A DNA stretch of 15,464 nt from Verrucomicrobiota bacterium (GTDB taxonomy: Bacteria; Verrucomicrobiota; Verrucomicrobiia; Chthoniobacterales; UBA10450), in assembly GCA_003219225.1 (NCBI GenBank), contig QHPZ01000073.1, positions 3,974 through 19,437 on the forward strand. The letters are read 5' to 3'. The notes under the pieces were generated by a model, which had not been told where the DNA came from, made no database searches, and saw only the letters and a list, made by a program, of their open reading frames with translations. The translations under genes and the position numbers were made by a program. Positions 13,545 to 15,464 of this stretch are shown here, in pieces; the stretch's first letter is position 1, and every line of letters starts with the position of its first letter.

Positions 13545-14516
13545 TTATTGTCCCGTGTTGATGCGGACGAGTTCGATCCGCTCGCCGGTGTTTACGTCGA
13601 CCTCGAGCACGTTGCCAACGCCGGGGGCGTAATACTTGTCCTCGAGCAAGTCGACTTCCAGCGGCGTCGTTTCCTCAGATTTCAAACAGTGATCAAACGT
13701 GCCGGCGGGCACAACCACCGTTTCATCAAGGCTGAGGGTCTGGGCGAAATCCTCGGCATTCGCGAGAGCAAATTCCTGGCGGTAAAAGTCGCCGACCGCG
13801 GGATGCGCTTTCATGACGATGCCCGGTTTATCACCGTTGACTCCGGCCATGAAACTGCCCGCGATCGTCGTGATGAGGCCGTCTTCCAGCTCCTCCGTGT
13901 TTTCGCCGAAGTACCAGACGTTGCCTTGCTTGTCCTGAGCGAACCAATCGAGCGTGTCTTCGACGAGTTCGCCGTCAAGAAAGACGCTGTCGTGGATTTC
14001 CGTGCAGGTGACGCCATCGATTACTCTTGTGTTGTGGGTCACCGCGAATTCGTCGTGCTCAAACCCGTCACTCGTCTGCCCTTCGTAAATGTAGGTCGTG
14101 CCGGGCGTGAGCGGAAAGTATGGATTGTCGATCTTGTCGACGAAATTCGCCGGATCGATGCGAGGGTTATACGGCGCGCCGCCTAATTTGTCGCAGGCCG
14201 CTTGCCGTGCGGCCTGCTGTTCCTGACAGGTTTGCTCGGCGTCCTTCAGATCGGCCGCGGCTTGTTTCTGACACGTTTTCTGTGCGGAGGGGTCTGAGAG
14301 ATTGTCGCACTTACCGAGCGCGAGCGAGTAATCACTTTTCGCTGCGGCCAGGCATGAGTGCTCGACGTCAGCGGCCGTGGCCGTGCACGCGTTCGTTCCC
14401 TGCGCAATCGCATAAACACTGAAGGTGAAAAAGACGGCCGCGACCAGTGCGACCACCGTGACGCAGGCTCGCTTCGACTCATCACCTCGAAGAATTTTGG
14501 GTTGGCTTCGTTTCAT
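13545..14516 (-). CDS. Secreted cysteine-rich protein of unknown function, coupled to nusG
   Basis: I cannot name this family, although its C-terminal half has the look of a widespread uncharacterised domain. The 323 residues start with a basic segment and a signal or anchor helix (about 17-39, VVALVAAVFFTFSVYAIAQ). Residues 44-108 form a predicted helical hairpin with six cysteines (44, 55, 70, 82, 97, 108) in mirror-symmetric spacing. Residues about 118-323 are beta-rich: NPYFPLTPGTTYIYEG, DWFAQDKQGNVWYFGE, MAGVNGDKPGIVMKAHP, and KYYAPGVGNVLEVDVNTGE, with two further cysteines (171, 277). The ATG follows the nusG stop by 2 nt and its Shine-Dalgarno-like GAGGGG overlaps the end of nusG, so it is almost certainly translated from the nusG message. 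It takes the place normally held by rplK. Confidence 0.88.
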   Translation of the reverse strand: MKRSQPKILRGDESKRACVTVVALVAAVFFTFSVYAIAQGTNACTATAADVEHSCLAAAKSDYSLALGKCDNLSDPSAQKTCQKQAAADLKDAEQTCQEQQAARQAACDKLGGAPYNPRIDPANFVDKIDNPYFPLTPGTTYIYEGQTSDGFEHDEFAVTHNTRVIDGVTCTEIHDSVFLDGELVEDTLDWFAQDKQGNVWYFGENTEELEDGLITTIAGSFMAGVNGDKPGIVMKAHPAVGDFYRQEFALANAEDFAQTLSLDETVVVPAGTFDHCLKSEETTPLEVDLLEDKYYAPGVGNVLEVDVNTGERIELVRINTGQ

Positions 14517-14518
14517 TG

Positions 14519-15088
14519 TTAGCCCCTCTCTACTTGCCAGTATTCCAGCTCAACCGGCGTGGCGCGGCCGAAGATCGTGACCGAGACGCGAAGCTTGCCG
14601 CGCTCGGGATCGATTTCTTCGACGATGCCAGTTTGGTTTTGGAACGGGCCGTCGGCCACTTTCACCGTCTCGCCAACTTCAAATGAAACTTTCGGCTTCA
14701 CCTTTTCCTCGCGCTCTTTCATTTGCGCGAGCATCTGTTCGACTTCCGATTGCCGCATTGGGATCGGCTTGTCCTTGGTGCCGGCGAAACCGATCACGCC
14801 AGGTGTGTCGCGGATGAAATACCAGGTGCGACCGATGAGCTGATTGTTCTCATCGAGCAGGTGCATGTTGATGATGAGATAGCCGGGGAAAAATTTGCGC
14901 GTCGTCTCACTTTTTTTGCCTTTCTTGATTTCGGAAACGCGCTCGGTCGGAACGAGCACTTCGTAAATGAGGTCACTCATCTCTTCGGTCTTCACGCGTT
15001 TCTCGATGTTCTCCTTGACCTTGTTCTCCTGGCCGGAGAGCACGTGGACAACGTACCATTGATCTTTGCCTGCGAGTGTTTGCGCCAT
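14519..15088 (-). CDS. nusG: Transcription termination/antitermination factor NusG
   Basis: Elongation factor that binds RNA polymerase beta-prime through its NGN domain and contacts Rho or ribosomal protein S10 through its KOW domain. The 189 residues fit the family (about 170-200). The NGN domain (about 10-115) shows QWYVVHVLSGQENKVKENIE and FFPGYLIINMHLL, then WYFIRDTPGVIGFAG. The KOW domain (about 138-185) shows GETVKVADGPFQNQTGIVEE and FGRATPVELEYWQVE. The start is 3 nt after the secE stop, the classic secE-nusG pair. The stop is 2 nt before a secreted-protein gene instead of rplK. Confidence 0.98.
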   Translation of the reverse strand: MAQTLAGKDQWYVVHVLSGQENKVKENIEKRVKTEEMSDLIYEVLVPTERVSEIKKGKKSETTRKFFPGYLIINMHLLDENNQLIGRTWYFIRDTPGVIGFAGTKDKPIPMRQSEVEQMLAQMKEREEKVKPKVSFEVGETVKVADGPFQNQTGIVEEIDPERGKLRVSVTIFGRATPVELEYWQVERG

Positions 15089-15091
15089 GGT

Positions 15092-15310
15092 TCAGTGTAG
15101 CCGGGTGAAAAAATGAACGAAGTTCACGAGCACGAAATCGAAAAACGCGACAAAGCCGCCGAGCAAGAGCATCGCGACGACGACGACGAGAGTCGAGTCG
15201 CTGAGCTCCTTGTATTTGCGGAATCCTTTTTCCTTCGGGTCCCACGGCCAGGAAGCTTTCTGCAGCTCGACTTTCACTTCGTTGAAGAAGGTTTTGATTT
15301 TCGTAACCAT
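15092..15310 (-). CDS. secE: Preprotein translocase subunit SecE
   Basis: Essential clamp subunit of the SecYEG channel in the inner membrane. The 72 residues match the short single-helix form found in most bacteria (E. coli has a longer three-helix form). An amphipathic cytoplasmic segment (about 1-36, TFFNEVKVELQKASWPWDPKEKG) with the conserved ExxKxxWP-like pattern precedes one membrane helix (about 40-63, LVVVVAMLLLGGFVAFFDFV). It sits 36 nt after tRNA-Trp and 3 nt before nusG, as in the standard locus. No Shine-Dalgarno is evident. Confidence 0.97.
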   Translation of the reverse strand: MVTKIKTFFNEVKVELQKASWPWDPKEKGFRKYKELSDSTLVVVVAMLLLGGFVAFFDFVLVNFVHFFTRLH

Positions 15311-15346
15311 GACGATGTCGATGTTGCGATTGTCGATCTAAGAAAC

Positions 15347-15419
15347 CACGCCAGGAGGGACTCGAACCCCCAACAGGCGGTTTTGGAGACCGCTACTCTA
15401 CCAATTGAGCTACTGGCGT
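15347..15419 (-). tRNA. trnW: tRNA-Trp (anticodon CCA)
   Basis: The minus strand folds into a complete 73-nt cloverleaf. The acceptor ACGCCAG/CTGGCGT has seven pairs, the D-stem is GCTC/GAGT, the anticodon stem GCGGT/ACCGC closes a CTCCAAA loop with anticodon CCA at 15386-15384, and the T-arm GGGGG-TTCGAGT-CCCTC has one G-T pair. The discriminator is G. The 3' CCA is not encoded. tRNA-Trp directly before secE is a common bacterial arrangement. Confidence 0.97.
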
Positions 15420-15421
15420 AT

Positions 15422-15457
15422 TGACTCGTGCTCCTAATCGTAATCGTGCTCGTAATC
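15422..15457. repeat. Degenerate 6-nt-unit repeat upstream of tRNA-Trp
   Basis: On the minus strand six consecutive hexamers read GATTAC, GAGCAC, GATTAC, GATTAG, GAGCAC, GAGTCA, all beginning with GA and most built on two alternating types. It lies just outside the 5' end of the tRNA and may extend past the window edge. The tRNA promoter must lie within or beyond it. Confidence 0.6.
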
Positions 15458-15464
15458 GCTCCTG

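Noticed and set aside
1..15464. CRISPR arrays, transposases, integrases, toxin-antitoxin pairs or phage genes that would explain the island
   Set aside because: None are recognisable on either strand; the only repetitive DNA is short palindromes and the hexamer run at the right edge.

Overview
The window is the chromosomal secE-nusG-rplKAJL-rpoB locus of a GC-rich bacterium, but the usual compact order is broken in two places by unrelated genes. The best lineage guess is Verrucomicrobiota of the Chthoniobacterales/Spartobacteria type. This rests on the general feel of the RpoB and NusG sequences, the secreted DUF885, S15 and amidohydrolase enzymes, the Ala-rich bL12 and the abundant short palindromic intergenic repeats. 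It is an impression, not a computed placement; Acidobacteriota is the main alternative.

Layout. On the minus strand, reading from the right edge: tRNA-Trp(CCA), secE, nusG, a secreted cysteine-rich protein of unknown function starting 2 nt after nusG, rplK, a frameshifted stand-alone response-regulator receiver gene, and a DUF2723 membrane glycosyltransferase-like gene. These form one co-directional run (15419 to 10324). Facing it on the plus strand are a secreted S15/CocE-like hydrolase and a secreted DUF885 metallohydrolase (6687-10314). Then come a minus-strand secreted amidohydrolase with a frameshift (5217-6541) and a plus-strand secreted protein of unknown function (4394-5212). The ribosomal cluster resumes on the minus strand with rplA, rplJ, rplL and the first 704 codons of rpoB, which runs off the left edge.

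How it fits together. About 8.8 kb lies between rplK and rplA, genes that are adjacent in most bacteria, and several of the genes there run the opposite way. rplA cannot be read from the secE/nusG side, and a good sigma70-type promoter (TTGACA, 16-nt spacer, TATTGT) sits directly upstream of rplA, so the cluster appears to have been re-wired into two transcription units. The island's enzymes look like exported peptide or amide hydrolases (Xaa-Pro-type S15 hydrolase, DUF885 with HExxPGH, prolidase/imidazolonepropionase-like amidohydrolase). This suggests peptide scavenging, but substrates cannot be read from sequence.

Repeats. Non-coding space is rich in palindromes: two branched elements with a long outer stem and two inner arms (2903-2952, 6583-6633), two related hairpins sharing a GCTGCCAG-type loop and a CGGCCG tail (10309-10354, 12466-12493), a common TCTCGA/TCGAGA REP-like palindrome before rplK, an 18-bp perfect palindrome before rplL, and a 6-nt-unit degenerate repeat at the right edge. 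Two genes are each broken by what looks like one missing base in a short homopolymer, so sequencing or assembly error must be weighed against real decay. No CRISPR array, transposase, integrase or rRNA gene was seen.
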